Counted from the first letter of the stretch, positions 11,763 to 20,907 are shown. The stretch is DNA of 64,000 nucleotides from Lachnospiraceae bacterium (GCA_017428105.1 JAFRRM010000036.1:1-64000); one strand, 5' to 3'. Notes: generated from the sequence alone by a model not told the origin. Program-made: numbers and translations.

Positions 11763-11844
11763 TTTTATTCGTCATAACGGGATAGTGACTTTTTGAAAAA
11801 AAGGCAAATTTCCTTGTCCCTGCTGCGTTTTCGCAAAAAAGCGC

Positions 11845-11873
11845 TTGACGGGGCAGGCTTTCTTCTATATAAT
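11845..11873 (+). promoter_or_regulatory. rpmH promoter
   Basis: TTGACG (11845-11850) and TATAAT (11868-11873) with a 17-base spacer, about 50 bases before rpmH. It probably drives the whole rpmH-rnpA-yidD-yidC-jag run. Confidence 0.85.
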
Positions 11874-11923
11874 ACACAATGCGCTTTTTTCGGGAAGCAG
11901 CTTTGATAAGGAGGATCCGTCTC

Positions 11924-12058
11924 ATGAAAATGACATTCCAGCCCAAGCGGGTATCGGACAAGCGCGTCCATGGTTTCCGCGCCAGAATGAAAACGGCGAA
12001 CGGCAGAAAGGTCCTGTCGGCCCGCAGAGCCAAAGGCAGAGCGAAGATCGCGTTTTAA
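11924..12058 (+). CDS. rpmH: 50S ribosomal protein L34
   Basis: A 44-residue, very basic large-subunit protein starting MKMTFQPKR and ending KGRAKIAF. The length and the HGFRARM / GRKVLSARR motifs are those of L34. AAGGAGG lies upstream of the ATG. It occupies its standard position, divergent from dnaA across the origin and first in the rnpA-yidC operon. Confidence 0.98.
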   Translation: MKMTFQPKRVSDKRVHGFRARMKTANGRKVLSARRAKGRAKIAF

Positions 12059-12102
12059 GGCCGCCCCGGTGGTCTTATTTTTAAGAGGAAAGCAGCACAG
12101 GT

Positions 12103-12465
12103 ATGCGTGACCTCAGACCTTTGCCATCACTCAGAACGACCTCGGATTTTGCCGAAGTCTACCGGAACGGGAAGGCGTTCGGCAGCAGACTCCTTGTCCT
12201 GTATGTTTATGATTCGGAAAAAGGACGGGAGGCCGGCCGATTGGGCATATCGGTCAGCAAAAAGGTGGGGAACAGCGTCGAAAGACACCGGATCCGCCGC
12301 CTGGTAAAGGAAAGCTTCCGCCTGAGAAGATCGGAATGGGCCGCCGCGGATTACTGCGTCGTGGTCCGCAGGGAAGCAGCCGGAAAAAGCTTTCAGGAAA
12401 TAGAAGCCTGTCTGCTTTATCTGGGAAAAAAATCAGAGACCTGGAATGAGGGTGAGACGCAATGA
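12103..12465 (+). CDS. rnpA: Ribonuclease P protein component
   Basis: The protein cofactor of RNase P, which matures tRNA 5' ends. The 120-residue basic protein has the conserved RNA-binding helix region [19 protein letters not shown] (the RNR-type motif, here RHR) and the N-terminal [15 protein letters not shown]. It follows rpmH by 44 bases, and its stop overlaps the yidD start (ATGA). Confidence 0.96.
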   Translation: MRDLRPLPSLRTTSDFAEVYRNGKAFGSRLLVLYVYDSEKGREAGRLGISVSKKVGNSVERHRIRRLVKESFRLRRSEWAAADYCVVVRREAAGKSFQEIEACLLYLGKKSETWNEGETQ

Positions 12466-12725
12466 AACGTATGCTTATCGCACTGGTTCGTTTTTATCAG
12501 AAACGCATCTCGCCCCTCAAACCCTCCGGAACCTGCAAATACATCCCCACCTGCTCGGAATACGCGGTGCAGGCTCTTGAAAAGCACGGGGCGCTCAAGG
12601 GAAGTATTTTGGCCGTCTGGAGGATTTTGCGTTGTAATCCCTTTTCAGAGGGAGGCCTGGATCCGGTCCCGGAAGTATGGCCCAGACCCAGATCGTCCCG
12701 CGGTGAATTCCGGAGGAATGTATGA
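12462..12725 (+). CDS. yidD: Membrane protein insertion efficiency factor YidD
   Basis: An 87-residue YidD-family protein with the family core [18 protein letters not shown] and [18 protein letters not shown]. It is thought to assist YidC and is membrane-associated through an amphipathic N-terminal helix. It overlaps both rnpA and yidC by 4 bases (ATGA junctions), the normal arrangement. Confidence 0.96.
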   Translation: MKRMLIALVRFYQKRISPLKPSGTCKYIPTCSEYAVQALEKHGALKGSILAVWRILRCNPFSEGGLDPVPEVWPRPRSSRGEFRRNV

Positions 12726-13804
12726 ATCCACTCTTTATGCTGGCGGCCAGCGAAGCGTCTGCGCCGGCAACGTTCTTTTACGAAAACTGGTTTTTCATCA
12801 AACCGTTCATCTGGGTCTTCGGCCAGATCATGAGCGGTATCATGTGGCTGCTCGATAAAGTAGGCATCTACAACATCGCGCTCTGCATCGTGCTCTTCAC
12901 CATCGTCACCAAAATGCTTCTGCTGCCCTTCACCATCAAGCAGCAGAAAACGGCCCGCATGCAGGCTGTCATCCAGCCCGAGATCCAGGCGCTTCAGAAA
13001 AAGTACCAGGGCAAGACCGATTCGGTCTCCCGTCAGAAAATGTATGAAGAGCAGCAGGCCATCCAGCAGAAATACGGCGTGTCCATGTTCTCCGGCTGCC
13101 TGCCCATGCTGCTGCAGATGCCCATCCTGTTCGCGCTGTATCCCGTGATCTACCGGATGCAGACGCAGTACGTGCCGCATTACCAGGTGCTGAAAAGCAC
13201 GCTCCCGGCCGACGTCCTGCAGAAAATGTGGGTCTTCCTGGGCATCAACCTGCTGGAAGCGCCCGGCTGGCGTCTGACCCCGGCCATCCTGATCCCCATC
13301 CTGGTGGCCCTGTCCCAGTATCTGTCCACCAAACTGCTGACTTCCCGCCAGACTCCGCAGGGCCAGGACGGCGCCATGAACGCCATGAAGAGCATGAACT
13401 ACATCATGCCCATCATGCTGGGCGTGTTCGCCGTATCCTTCCCCGCTTTCCTGGGCCTGTACTGGCTGGTGCAGTCCCTGGTGATGGCCGTCCAGCAGCT
13501 GATCATCAACAAGCATCTGGACAAGATCCCGATCGAAGACCTGATCAAGGAAAACGTCGAAAAAGCCAATAAGAAGCGCGCCCGCAAGGGCCTGCCGCCC
13601 ATCTCGGACAAAGCCAATATGTCCACCCGCCAGATGGGCAGCACCGCCGCGAAGAAGACCGATTACTCCGGCCTGAGCCAGGAAGAAAAGGAATCCATGG
13701 TCAAGGATTCCACGGAATACTACAACAGAAAGGCGGCGGCCCCCGGATCCCTGGCCGCCAAAGCCAACATGGTGCGGGACTACAACGAAAGAAACAAGAA
13801 ATAA
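12722..13804 (+). CDS. yidC: Membrane protein insertase YidC/Oxa1
   Basis: Inserts and folds inner-membrane proteins. The 360-residue protein has five hydrophobic segments with the Oxa1 core: the stretch around [19 protein letters not shown], the charged cytoplasmic hairpin with [24 protein letters not shown], and the late segments [14 protein letters not shown]. There is no large periplasmic domain, as expected in Gram-positives. The C-terminal ~90 residues are a basic cytoplasmic tail. The start overlaps yidD. Confidence 0.95.
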   Translation: MNPLFMLAASEASAPATFFYENWFFIKPFIWVFGQIMSGIMWLLDKVGIYNIALCIVLFTIVTKMLLLPFTIKQQKTARMQAVIQPEIQALQKKYQGKTDSVSRQKMYEEQQAIQQKYGVSMFSGCLPMLLQMPILFALYPVIYRMQTQYVPHYQVLKSTLPADVLQKMWVFLGINLLEAPGWRLTPAILIPILVALSQYLSTKLLTSRQTPQGQDGAMNAMKSMNYIMPIMLGVFAVSFPAFLGLYWLVQSLVMAVQQLIINKHLDKIPIEDLIKENVEKANKKRARKGLPPISDKANMSTRQMGSTAAKKTDYSGLSQEEKESMVKDSTEYYNRKAAAPGSLAAKANMVRDYNERNKK

Positions 13805-13819
13805 CAGAGAAGGATCGAT

Positions 13820-14494
13820 ATGAATCACGTATTATTCAACGGAAAGACCATCGATGATGCCATCAATAAAGCGATCTTGGAACTGCGCATCACCAGCAAC
13901 GAACTGGAATACGTGGTGGTGGACAAGGGCAGCAACGGCATCCTGGGCATCGGAGCCCGTCCGGCCGTGATCGAAGCCTGGGCCAAGGACACCGTCATGG
14001 GCGCCGCGCAGGAATTCCTGGAGAACCTCTTCCGCACCATGAACATGGACGTGGAGATCGTCGGCGACTACAACGAAGAAGAACGCACCCTGAACCTGGA
14101 CCTGCAGGGCGAAGACATGGGCATCCTGATCGGCAAGCGCGGCCAGACCCTGGATTCCCTGCAGTATCTGACCTCTCTGGTGGTCAATAAGAACAGCGAA
14201 GATTACATCCGCGTGAAGCTGGACATCGAAAACTACCGGGAACGCCGGGAAGACAGCCTGGAAAACCTGGCCCGCAGCTGCGCGGCCAAGGTGAAGAAGA
14301 CCCGCAGGCCCATCGTCCTGGAGCCCATGAACCCGTACGAGAGACGGATCATCCACTCCTGTCTGCAGAGCGACCGGAACGTGATCACCTCCAGCGAAGG
14401 GGAGGAACCTTATCGCCACGTGGTCATCTCCTTAAAGCGCGGCGGCAAGAAGTCCGGCGGCAAGGCGGACGGCGCGGAGCAGGCGGAGGAGTAA
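13820..14494 (+). CDS. khpB: Jag/KhpB RNA-binding protein
   Basis: A 224-residue cytoplasmic RNA-binding protein with three recognisable parts: a Jag_N domain (FNGKTIDDAINKAILEL), a KH domain with the GXXG loop GKRG in GILIGKRGQTLDSLQYL, and an R3H-type region ending PMNPYERRIIHSCLQ. KhpB works with KhpA in post-transcriptional control linked to cell division and envelope in related bacteria. It lies 15 bases after yidC, its standard partner. The C-terminus is a low-complexity K/G/E tail. Confidence 0.95.
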   Translation: MNHVLFNGKTIDDAINKAILELRITSNELEYVVVDKGSNGILGIGARPAVIEAWAKDTVMGAAQEFLENLFRTMNMDVEIVGDYNEEERTLNLDLQGEDMGILIGKRGQTLDSLQYLTSLVVNKNSEDYIRVKLDIENYRERREDSLENLARSCAAKVKKTRRPIVLEPMNPYERRIIHSCLQSDRNVITSSEGEEPYRHVVISLKRGGKKSGGKADGAEQAEE

Positions 14495-14540
14495 GATAGT
14501 GTGCCGGCAGGCTTTCGGGGCTGCGGCAAAAGTGGTGCAG

Positions 14541-14560
14541 GGGCGGCCGTCGGGCCGCCC
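14541..14560. repeat. GGGCGGCC palindrome between jag and mnmE
   Basis: Two 8-base arms, GGGCGGCC (14541-14548) and GGCCGCCC (14553-14560), around a 4-base loop, followed by TTT. It is a member of the dispersed GGCGGCC palindrome family and could partially terminate or stabilise the jag transcript ahead of mnmE. Confidence 0.7.
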
Positions 14561-14579
14561 TTTGCTGAAAGGAAGGACA

Positions 14580-15950
14580 ATGGATCGCCAGGATATCATC
14601 GCGGCCGTCTCCACGGGACTGACCGCCGGCGGCATCGGGATCGTCCGGGTCAGCGGAGAAGGCGCCGCGCAGCTGTGCGCGCCGCTGGTGCGGATCCGCG
14701 GGCTGGAGCTTTCGGAGGCGCAGCCCAATCATTTATATTACGGAAGGATCGAGGAAAACGGCGCGGTGCTGGACGAAGCGCTGATCGCTTTCCTGAAGGC
14801 CCCGCACAGCTATACGGCGGAGGACACCGTGGAACTGCAGTGCCACGGCGGTCCGCTGGTGCTGCAGCGCGTGCTGGAAGCGGTGCTGCGGGCCGGCGCG
14901 CGGCTGGCCGAACCCGGGGAATTCACGAAGCGGGCGTTTCTGAACGGCCGCCTGGACTTAAGCGAGGCGGAAGCGGTGATGGACCTCATCTCCGCGGACA
15001 CCGAACTGGCCCGGGAAACGGCGGTGAAGCAGCTCCGGGGCGCACATTCCGCGCGGATCCGGGCCCTGCGGGACGAGCTGCTGGAGAAAACGGCCTTTAT
15101 CGAGGCAGCGCTGGACGATCCGGAGCATTATTCGCTGGACGGATACGGCGAGTCGGTCCGCCCGGAGCTGGAAAGGCTGAAAGGCTCGATTGAAGCGCTC
15201 CTCTCCTCTTCCGATGACGGCCGCGTGCTGGCGGAAGGCATCCGCACGGCCATCGTGGGCCGGCCCAACGTGGGCAAATCCTCGCTGCTCAATTATCTGC
15301 TGGGCTTTGAGCGGGCTATCGTGACCCGGATCCCCGGCACGACCCGCGACACTATTGAAGAAAGCTGCCGCGTGGGCCAGCTGGTGCTGAAGCTGTCCGA
15401 TACCGCCGGGATCCGCGAAAGCGACGACACGGTGGAGCGCATCGGCATCGAACGGGCCCGCGAAGCCGTCCGCGATGCGGACCTCGTCCTGCTGATGTGG
15501 GACGGCACCTGCCCTCCCGAGGAGGAGGACCGGGCCCTGCTGCGGCTCTGCGGGGACAAACCGGCTCTTCTGCTGCTCAACAAGGCCGATCTGGGCCTGG
15601 CAGCGGACCCCGCGGCGCTGGAAAGCGAGACCGGACGGCCGTGTTTCGCGGTCTCCGCGCGGGACGGCCGGGGGATCGGCGCGGTCCTGGAGAAGGTCCA
15701 GGAGATGTTCCGCCTGGAGGAGATCCGCCAGCAGCCGGTCCTGGTCACCAATCTGCGGCACAAGGCCCTGCTTGCGGACGCGGCGGCGTCGCTGGAAAAC
15801 GCGCTGGAGACCCTGCGGAGCGGGGCGCCGGAGGACTTTCTGACGATCGACCTGATGGACGCGTACCGGTCGCTGGGACTGATCATCGGCGAAGAGGCCG
15901 GGGAAGATCTGATCAACGAGATCTTCAGCAAATTCTGTATGGGGAAATGA
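14580..15950 (+). CDS. mnmE: tRNA modification GTPase MnmE
   Basis: With MnmG it forms the complex that adds (carboxy)aminomethyl to C5 of wobble uridine 34. The 456-residue protein has the N-terminal formyl-THF-binding domain, an inserted G domain with P-loop GRPNVGKS (227-234), the TTRDT switch, DTAGI and NKAD, and the C-terminal FCMGK catalytic cysteine motif. The ATG at 14580 is chosen over an upstream in-frame start because GAAAGGAAGG precedes it and [12 protein letters not shown] is the normal N-terminus. Its stop is 1 base before the mnmG ATG. Confidence 0.97.
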   Translation: MDRQDIIAAVSTGLTAGGIGIVRVSGEGAAQLCAPLVRIRGLELSEAQPNHLYYGRIEENGAVLDEALIAFLKAPHSYTAEDTVELQCHGGPLVLQRVLEAVLRAGARLAEPGEFTKRAFLNGRLDLSEAEAVMDLISADTELARETAVKQLRGAHSARIRALRDELLEKTAFIEAALDDPEHYSLDGYGESVRPELERLKGSIEALLSSSDDGRVLAEGIRTAIVGRPNVGKSSLLNYLLGFERAIVTRIPGTTRDTIEESCRVGQLVLKLSDTAGIRESDDTVERIGIERAREAVRDADLVLLMWDGTCPPEEEDRALLRLCGDKPALLLLNKADLGLAADPAALESETGRPCFAVSARDGRGIGAVLEKVQEMFRLEEIRQQPVLVTNLRHKALLADAAASLENALETLRSGAPEDFLTIDLMDAYRSLGLIIGEEAGEDLINEIFSKFCMGK

Positions 15951-15951
15951 G

Positions 15952-17871
15952 ATGGAGAAAATGCGGCTGAACTGCATCACACGGACGGACGTGGTCGTGA
16001 TCGGCGCGGGGCACGCGGGCTGCGAGGCGGCCCTGGCGGCGGCCCGGCTGGGCAAGGACACCGTCTTATTTACCGTGAGCGTGGACAGCATCGCCATGAT
16101 GCCCTGCAACCCCAACATCGGCGGCAGCTCCAAGGGCCATCTGGTGCGCGAAGTGGACGCGCTGGGCGGCGAGATGGGCAAAAACATCGACAAGGTCTAC
16201 ATCCAGAGCAAGATGCTGAACGAGTCCAAGGGCCCGGCGGTGCATTCCCTGCGCGCGCAGGCCGATAAGCGCGCCTACAGCCAGTGCATGCGCGAAACGC
16301 TGGAAAATACGCCGCATCTGCACATCCGGCAGGCGGAAGTCGCCCGGATCCTGGTGGAGGACGGCGCCGTGAAAGGCGTGGAGACCGTCAGCGGCTGGAA
16401 GTACCTGGCGCCGGCGGTGATCCTGTGCACCGGGACGTATTTAAAAGCCCGCTGCCTGCACGGCGAAGTCAGCGAAGAGACCGGGCCGAACGGGCTCAAG
16501 CGCGCGGAATATCTGTCCGATTCGCTGCGCGAGGCGGGTCTGCGCCTGCTGCGCTTCAAGACCGGCACGCCGGCGCGCGTGGACGGCCGCACCGTGGATT
16601 TCTCCAAAATGGAGGAACAGCGGGGCGACGACCCGGTCACGCCTTTCTCCTTCTCCAACCGGGCGGAGGACATCGCGCGGCCGCAGGTCTCCTGCTGGCT
16701 TACGTACACCAACGAAGCGACGCACGCCGTCATTCGTCAGAATATTGACCGCAGCCCCCTGTTTTCCGGTGAAATAACGGAGACCGGACCGCGGTATTGT
16801 CCGTCAATTGAGGACAAAGTGGTCAAATTTCCGGACAAGGACAGACACCAGCTCTTCATTGAGCCGGAAGGCCTGTATACGAATGAACTGTATATTTCCG
16901 GCATGTCCAGTTCCCTGCCGGAGGACGTGCAGGAGGCGATGATCCATACGGTGCCGGGCCTGGAGCAGGCGCGGATCGTGCGGAACGCGTACGCGATCAT
17001 GTATGACCTGCTGGACGCGACCCAGCTCAAGCACACGCTGGAATGCAAGGCCATCCGCGGGCTGTTCAGCGCGGGCCAGAGCAACGGGTCGTCCGGATAC
17101 GAGGAAGCGGCGGCGCAGGGGCTGATCGCGGGAATCAACGCGGCGCGGCTGCTGGACGGAAAGGACGAGTTCGTCCTGGACCGGTCCGACGGGTACATCG
17201 GCGTGCTGATTGACGACCTGGTGACGAAGGAAAACACAGAGCCGTACCGGATGATGACGTCGCGGGCGGAGTACAGACTGCTGCTGCGGCAGGACAATGC
17301 GGATCTGCGGCTTACCCCCCGGGGGTATTCTGCCGGGCTCATCGGCGAGGAGCGCTGGCAGCAGTTTCTGCTGAAGCAGCGCCAGATCGACGAAGAACTG
17401 GAACGGGTGAAGCACGTGACGGTGGCACCTTCCGCCGAGGCGCAGTGCTTTCTGGAAGCGCACGCGTCCACGCCGCTCAAGTCCGGGATCGGGCTTGCGG
17501 AACTGGTCAAGCGGCCGGAACTGGATTACGACGTCCTCTCTCCTCTTGACCCCGGGCGCCCTCTTCTGCCGCCGTCGGTCCGCGAACAGGTCAACATCAC
17601 GCTGAAATATGAGGGCTACATCCTGCGCCAGAAACAGCAGGTGGAGCATTTCGCGAAACTGGAACGCCGCCGCATTCCCGCGGGCATCGATTACGGCGAC
17701 GTGCTGAGCCTCCGCCTGGAGGCTCGGCAGAAGCTGGACCGGATCCGCCCGGAGACCCTGGGCCAGGCGTCCCGCATCGCCGGTGTCTCACCGGCGGACG
17801 TCGCGGTGCTGCAGGTATATCTGGAGAAGCATAAGGAATTGACGGAAGGGATGGGGTCTGCAGCGATCTGA
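15952..17871 (+). CDS. mnmG: tRNA uridine-5-carboxymethylaminomethyl modification enzyme MnmG
   Basis: FAD- and NADH-dependent partner of MnmE. The 639-residue protein has the FAD-binding GAGHAG at 18-23, [21 protein letters not shown], and the C-terminal helical domain used for MnmE and tRNA binding. Length is typical. It is translationally close-coupled to mnmE. Its 3' end runs directly into the parS repeat array: the first decayed repeat unit begins at the stop codon. Confidence 0.97.
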   Translation: MEKMRLNCITRTDVVVIGAGHAGCEAALAAARLGKDTVLFTVSVDSIAMMPCNPNIGGSSKGHLVREVDALGGEMGKNIDKVYIQSKMLNESKGPAVHSLRAQADKRAYSQCMRETLENTPHLHIRQAEVARILVEDGAVKGVETVSGWKYLAPAVILCTGTYLKARCLHGEVSEETGPNGLKRAEYLSDSLREAGLRLLRFKTGTPARVDGRTVDFSKMEEQRGDDPVTPFSFSNRAEDIARPQVSCWLTYTNEATHAVIRQNIDRSPLFSGEITETGPRYCPSIEDKVVKFPDKDRHQLFIEPEGLYTNELYISGMSSSLPEDVQEAMIHTVPGLEQARIVRNAYAIMYDLLDATQLKHTLECKAIRGLFSAGQSNGSSGYEEAAAQGLIAGINAARLLDGKDEFVLDRSDGYIGVLIDDLVTKENTEPYRMMTSRAEYRLLLRQDNADLRLTPRGYSAGLIGEERWQQFLLKQRQIDEELERVKHVTVAPSAEAQCFLEAHASTPLKSGIGLAELVKRPELDYDVLSPLDPGRPLLPPSVREQVNITLKYEGYILRQKQQVEHFAKLERRRIPAGIDYGDVLSLRLEARQKLDRIRPETLGQASRIAGVSPADVAVLQVYLEKHKELTEGMGSAAI

Positions 17872-17938
17872 AAGCGATCCCGGAAACGGACGGCATATAC
17901 AGCATGATCAGGGGCGGCCGATGGCCGCCCTGATCATA

Positions 17939-17954
17939 TGTTTCACGTGAAACA
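17939..17954. promoter_or_regulatory. parS: parS site 1
   Basis: TGTTTCACGTGAAACA, the perfect 16-base ParB-binding palindrome known from Bacillus and many other bacteria. It is preceded by a GGCGGCC-GAT-GGCCGCC hairpin extended by TGATCA arms. Confidence 0.95.
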
Positions 17955-18030
17955 TGAACGGGGAGACGCGATCACGGAAAGACGGGGCGGACAGCATGCT
18001 CAGGGGCGGCCATCGAACGTCCAAACCATA

Positions 18031-18046
18031 TGTTTCACATGAAACA
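18031..18046. promoter_or_regulatory. parS: parS site 2 (one mismatch)
   Basis: TGTTTCACATGAAACA, one base off consensus at the centre (CATG instead of CGTG). It is still likely to be bound, though perhaps more weakly. Confidence 0.85.
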
Positions 18047-18122
18047 AGAGCGAGAAAGAGCGATTTCGAAAAGTTGGTGAAAATTCTATGTGAAGGGGCG
18101 GCCGATGGCCGCCCTGATCATA

Positions 18123-18138
18123 TGTTTCACGTGAAACA
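18123..18138. promoter_or_regulatory. parS: parS site 3
   Basis: Perfect TGTTTCACGTGAAACA. The 28 bases before it, with the GGCGGCC hairpin and TGATCATA, are identical to those before site 1. Confidence 0.95.
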
Positions 18139-18213
18139 TGAGCGAGGAAGCACGATTTCGGAAAGACGGTGCAAAAAATATTTGCAGAAGCATCCATTGG
18201 CCGCACAAACATA

Positions 18214-18229
18214 TGTTTCACGTGAAACA
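18214..18229. promoter_or_regulatory. parS: parS site 4
   Basis: Perfect TGTTTCACGTGAAACA, 91 bases after site 3. Confidence 0.95.
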
Positions 18230-18292
18230 ACAGCCTGAAAACCAAAAACGAAATGCATCATATATAATTTGCGGTCATAAACTGCCCGAAAA

Positions 18293-18308
18293 TGTTTCAC
18301 GTGAAACA
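18293..18308. promoter_or_regulatory. parS: parS site 5
   Basis: Perfect TGTTTCACGTGAAACA, flanked by AAAA and TTTT so that the palindrome extends to about 24 bases. Confidence 0.95.
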
Positions 18309-18350
18309 TTTTCGGTATATGTTCAGGGTGCCGCCTTCGGCCGTCCCCAC

Positions 18351-18379
18351 TTTACATCCGCGGACGAATACGGTATAAT
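18351..18379 (+). promoter_or_regulatory. Promoter of rsmG-parA-parB
   Basis: TTTACA (18351-18356) and TATAAT (18374-18379) with a 17-base spacer. Transcription would start at about 18386, the first base of parS site 6, so ParB bound there would sit on the start point. Confidence 0.75.
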
Positions 18380-18385
18380 ACACAA

Positions 18386-18401
18386 TGTTTCACGTGAAAC
18401 A
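18386..18401. promoter_or_regulatory. parS: parS site 6, at the transcription start
   Basis: Perfect TGTTTCACGTGAAACA placed 6 bases after the -10 box and 12 bases before the rsmG start codon. It is a possible autoregulatory operator. Confidence 0.95.
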
Positions 18402-18413
18402 TCAGGAGAAAAC

Positions 18414-19133
18414 ATGGAAAACCGGAAGGAAATTCTGAAGCAGGGATTTGAGGCGGCGGGGATCGCGCTGACGGAGGCGCAGACCGCGGCGTTTCTGCGG
18501 TATGCGGAACTGCTGGAAGAATGGAACGCAAAAATGAATCTGACGGCCATCACGGAATTTCCGGAGGTGGTGCGGAAGCATTTTGCGGATTCCGTGTATC
18601 CTTTCATGCTCGGGCGGATCGGAACGGAGCAGACGCTGATCGACGTCGGGACCGGCGCCGGATTCCCCGGGATCCCGCTGAAGATCATGTTTCCGGGCCT
18701 GAAGATCACGCTGATCGACGCGCTGAACAAGCGCGTCCGCTTCCTGGAAGAAGTGATCCGGGAACTGGATCTGAAGCTGATCCGGGCCGTGCACGGCCGG
18801 GCGGAGGATCTGGCGCGCGACAGGGACTTCCGCGAACGCTATGATCTGGCGGCGGCCCGCGCGGTGGCGCCGCTCCCGGTCCTGGCCGAATACTGTCTGC
18901 CGTTCGTGCGGAAAGGCGGCCGGTTCCTGGCGTACAAATCCGACCAGATCGAAGAAGAACTGGCCGGGGCGGCGAACGCCCTGAAGATCCTGGGCGCACG
19001 GGAGAACGGCTCCCTGTATTACGTCCTGCCCGGGACGGAAGCGGGACGGTCCCTGCTGGTCCTGGAAAAAGAGAGAAACACGCCGGCGCTCTACCCGAGA
19101 AAAGCCGGCACGGCAAGTAAAAAACCGTTGTGA
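18414..19133 (+). CDS. rsmG: 16S rRNA (guanine527-N7)-methyltransferase RsmG
   Basis: Methylates N7 of G527 in 16S rRNA using S-adenosylmethionine. The 239-residue protein has the SAM-binding motif DVGTGAGFPGIPL, and ALNKRVRFLEEV and AARAVAPLPVLAEY downstream. The ATG at 18414 follows AGGAGAA and the promoter at 18351-18379; longer open frames upstream only read through parS repeats. It is first gene of the unit with parA (13-base gap), the usual Bacillota neighbourhood. Confidence 0.97.
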   Translation: MENRKEILKQGFEAAGIALTEAQTAAFLRYAELLEEWNAKMNLTAITEFPEVVRKHFADSVYPFMLGRIGTEQTLIDVGTGAGFPGIPLKIMFPGLKITLIDALNKRVRFLEEVIRELDLKLIRAVHGRAEDLARDRDFRERYDLAAARAVAPLPVLAEYCLPFVRKGGRFLAYKSDQIEEELAGAANALKILGARENGSLYYVLPGTEAGRSLLVLEKERNTPALYPRKAGTASKKPL

Positions 19134-19146
19134 CACAAGGAGAAAC

Positions 19147-19923
19147 ATGGGTCGAATCATTGCGGTCGCCAATCAGAAAGGCGGCGTGGGAAAGACCACG
19201 ACAGTTATCAATTTATCCGCGGCGCTGGCCGAGGCGGGCAAAAAAGTTCTGACCGTGGACATGGATCCGCAGGGGAACGCTTCCAGCGGCCTCGGGATCG
19301 ACAAGACCCGGCTGGACAAGACCGTGTATCAGCTGATGATCGGCGAATGCACGCTGGAGGAATGCCTCCGCAAAAGCGCGGTCAAAAACCTGACGGTCCT
19401 GCCGGCCACGGTGCATCTGGCCGGGGCCGAGGTGGAGCTGATCGGGACGCCGAACAGCCAGCGGATCCTGAAAAACGCTCTGGAACCGGTGCGGGACGGA
19501 TACGACTTCATCCTGATCGACTGCCCGCCGTCCCTGAACCTGCTCACCATCAACGCGATGGTGGCCGCGGACTCCGTGATGGTCCCCATCCAGTGCGAAT
19601 ATTACGCGCTGGAAGGCCTGTCGCAGCTGATGTATACCATCGGCCTGGTGCAGCGGAGCCTGAACCCCGCGCTGAAGATCGACGGCGTGGTGTTCACGAT
19701 GTTCGACGTGCGCACCAATCTGTCCGCCGAAGTGGTGGAAAATGTCAAGCAGAACTTCCGGCAGCACATTTACCGTTCGGTGATCCCCCGGAACGTGCGG
19801 CTGGCGGAAGCGCCCAGCCACGGCCTGCCGATCACGCTGTACGACAGCCGTTCGACCGGCGCGGAGAGCTACCGGAAACTGGCCAGGGAAGTCGTTCAGA
19901 ACAAAATAGAGGGAATCGGATAA
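19147..19923 (+). CDS. parA: Chromosome partitioning ATPase ParA/Soj
   Basis: A Walker-type ATPase that binds the nucleoid and, with ParB-parS, positions origins. In B. subtilis Soj also controls DnaA. The 258-residue protein has the deviant Walker A KGGVGKTTT (11-19), Walker A' LTVDMDPQGNASSGLG and Walker B LIDCPPSL. The short N-terminus without an extra helix-turn-helix marks the chromosomal type. AAGGAG precedes the ATG. It is followed by parB after 45 bases. Confidence 0.97.
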   Translation: MGRIIAVANQKGGVGKTTTVINLSAALAEAGKKVLTVDMDPQGNASSGLGIDKTRLDKTVYQLMIGECTLEECLRKSAVKNLTVLPATVHLAGAEVELIGTPNSQRILKNALEPVRDGYDFILIDCPPSLNLLTINAMVAADSVMVPIQCEYYALEGLSQLMYTIGLVQRSLNPALKIDGVVFTMFDVRTNLSAEVVENVKQNFRQHIYRSVIPRNVRLAEAPSHGLPITLYDSRSTGAESYRKLAREVVQNKIEGIG

Positions 19924-19968
19924 AACTTTCCTGAGGAACTGGGGAAAGAGAGAGGAAACAAAAAGACT

Positions 19969-20907
19969 ATGGCACGGAAAAACGCGCTGGGACGGGGCCT
20001 GGGGGCGCTGATTCCCGGCTTTGAGCCGGAAAAAGTGGATAATTCCCCTGAAAATTTTACTGAGCCGGAAAAGTTATCCACAAAACAAGAGGAAAATGGG
20101 GATAGTTCGGTGGATAAGGCGAACAAAGTTTTGCTTCTTCCCATTTCCAAAGTGGAGCCCCGCGAGGGCCAGCCGCGCATGATCTTCGACGAGGCGCCCC
20201 TGGCCGAGCTGTCGGAATCCATCCGGCAGCACGGCGTCCTGCAGCCCATCCTGACGGTGGCCCGCGGGGACCATTACGAGATCGTGGCAGGCGAGCGCCG
20301 CTGGCGCGCGGCCAAGATGGCGGGCTTAAAGACCATCCCCGCCATCGTGCAGGAATATAAGGATTCGGAGCTCCAGGAACTGGCGCTCATCGAAAACATC
20401 CAGCGCGAGGACCTGAACCCGATCGAGGAAGCGCAGGCGTACCGCCAGTTACTGGAAGAATACGGGATCAAACAGGAAGAGCTGGCCCGCCGCGTGGCCA
20501 AAAGCCGCACCGCGGTCACCAACAGCCTGCGCCTCCTGAAACTGGACGAGCGCGTGCAGGCCATGGTGATGGAAGGCTCCCTGAGCGAAGGCCATGCCCG
20601 GGCGCTGCTGGGCCTGCCGGACAAAAAGCAGCAGTTCGAACTGGCGGGCGAGATCATCGCCAAAGAACTCAGCGTGCGTGAGACCGAGGCCCTGATCAAG
20701 CGGCTGCGCGAAGGGAAGCCCCGGAAGCGCGGCGTCATCCGCGACGGCCGGGAGACCGCCTACGACGAGCTGGTGCTGCAGCTGCGGCGCGCGCTGGGGA
20801 CCAAGGTCAACATCCGGCGGACCGGAGAAAACAGGGGACAGATCGTCATCGATTACTATACCCTGGAAGAGCTGGAGCAGATCTCGGAGCGGATCCGCCG
20901 CGGCTGA
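19969..20907 (+). CDS. parB: Chromosome partitioning protein ParB/Spo0J
   Basis: The CTP-dependent clamp that loads at parS and spreads. The 312-residue protein starts with the ParA-activating peptide (KNALGRGLGALIPG), then a variable linker (about 20-50), the CTPase/ParB domain with GERRWRAAKMAGLKTIPA and ENIQREDLNPIEEA, the parS-reading helix-turn-helix (RRVAKSRTAVTNSLRLL), and a C-terminal dimerisation domain. The linker codons contain three DnaA-box-like 9-mers and are A+T-richer than the rest. Six parS sites lie just upstream of the operon. Confidence 0.97.
   Translation: MARKNALGRGLGALIPGFEPEKVDNSPENFTEPEKLSTKQEENGDSSVDKANKVLLLPISKVEPREGQPRMIFDEAPLAELSESIRQHGVLQPILTVARGDHYEIVAGERRWRAAKMAGLKTIPAIVQEYKDSELQELALIENIQREDLNPIEEAQAYRQLLEEYGIKQEELARRVAKSRTAVTNSLRLLKLDERVQAMVMEGSLSEGHARALLGLPDKKQQFELAGEIIAKELSVRETEALIKRLREGKPRKRGVIRDGRETAYDELVLQLRRALGTKVNIRRTGENRGQIVIDYYTLEELEQISERIRRG
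20034..20117. promoter_or_regulatory. Cluster of DnaA-box-like 9-mers inside parB
   Basis: TTATCCACA (perfect) at 20074-20082, and on the other strand AGTGGATAA at 20034-20042 and GGTGGATAA at 20109-20117, all within 84 bases. They encode KVDN, KLSTK and SVDK in the variable ParB linker. The surrounding codons are unusually A+T-rich for this gene. Confidence 0.55.

Larger units (their letters stand above)
17870..18401. repeat. Tandem parS-bearing repeat array
   Basis: The 542-base gap between mnmG and rsmG holds six parS 16-mers spaced 92, 92, 91, 79 and 93 bases (start to start). The DNA between sites 1-4 is itself a decayed tandem repeat: blocks like GAGCGAGGAAG, CGATTTCGGAAAGACGG and GGGGCGGCC recur at the same offset, and the segment before site 1 (from 17870) fits the same unit. 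The last two units have diverged except for parS. Reading frames through this region are by-products of the repeats, not genes. Confidence 0.93.

Noticed and set aside
17870..18401. Possible CRISPR array (regular repeats with spacing)
   Set aside because: The conserved unit is the 16-base parS palindrome, the intervening DNA is itself repetitive rather than unique, and no cas genes are near.
17954..18413. Open frames through the parS region, including an N-terminal extension of rsmG
   Set aside because: They translate repeats and parS (giving VSRET and MFHVK peptides), and the rsmG promoter and ribosome site lie downstream of their starts.
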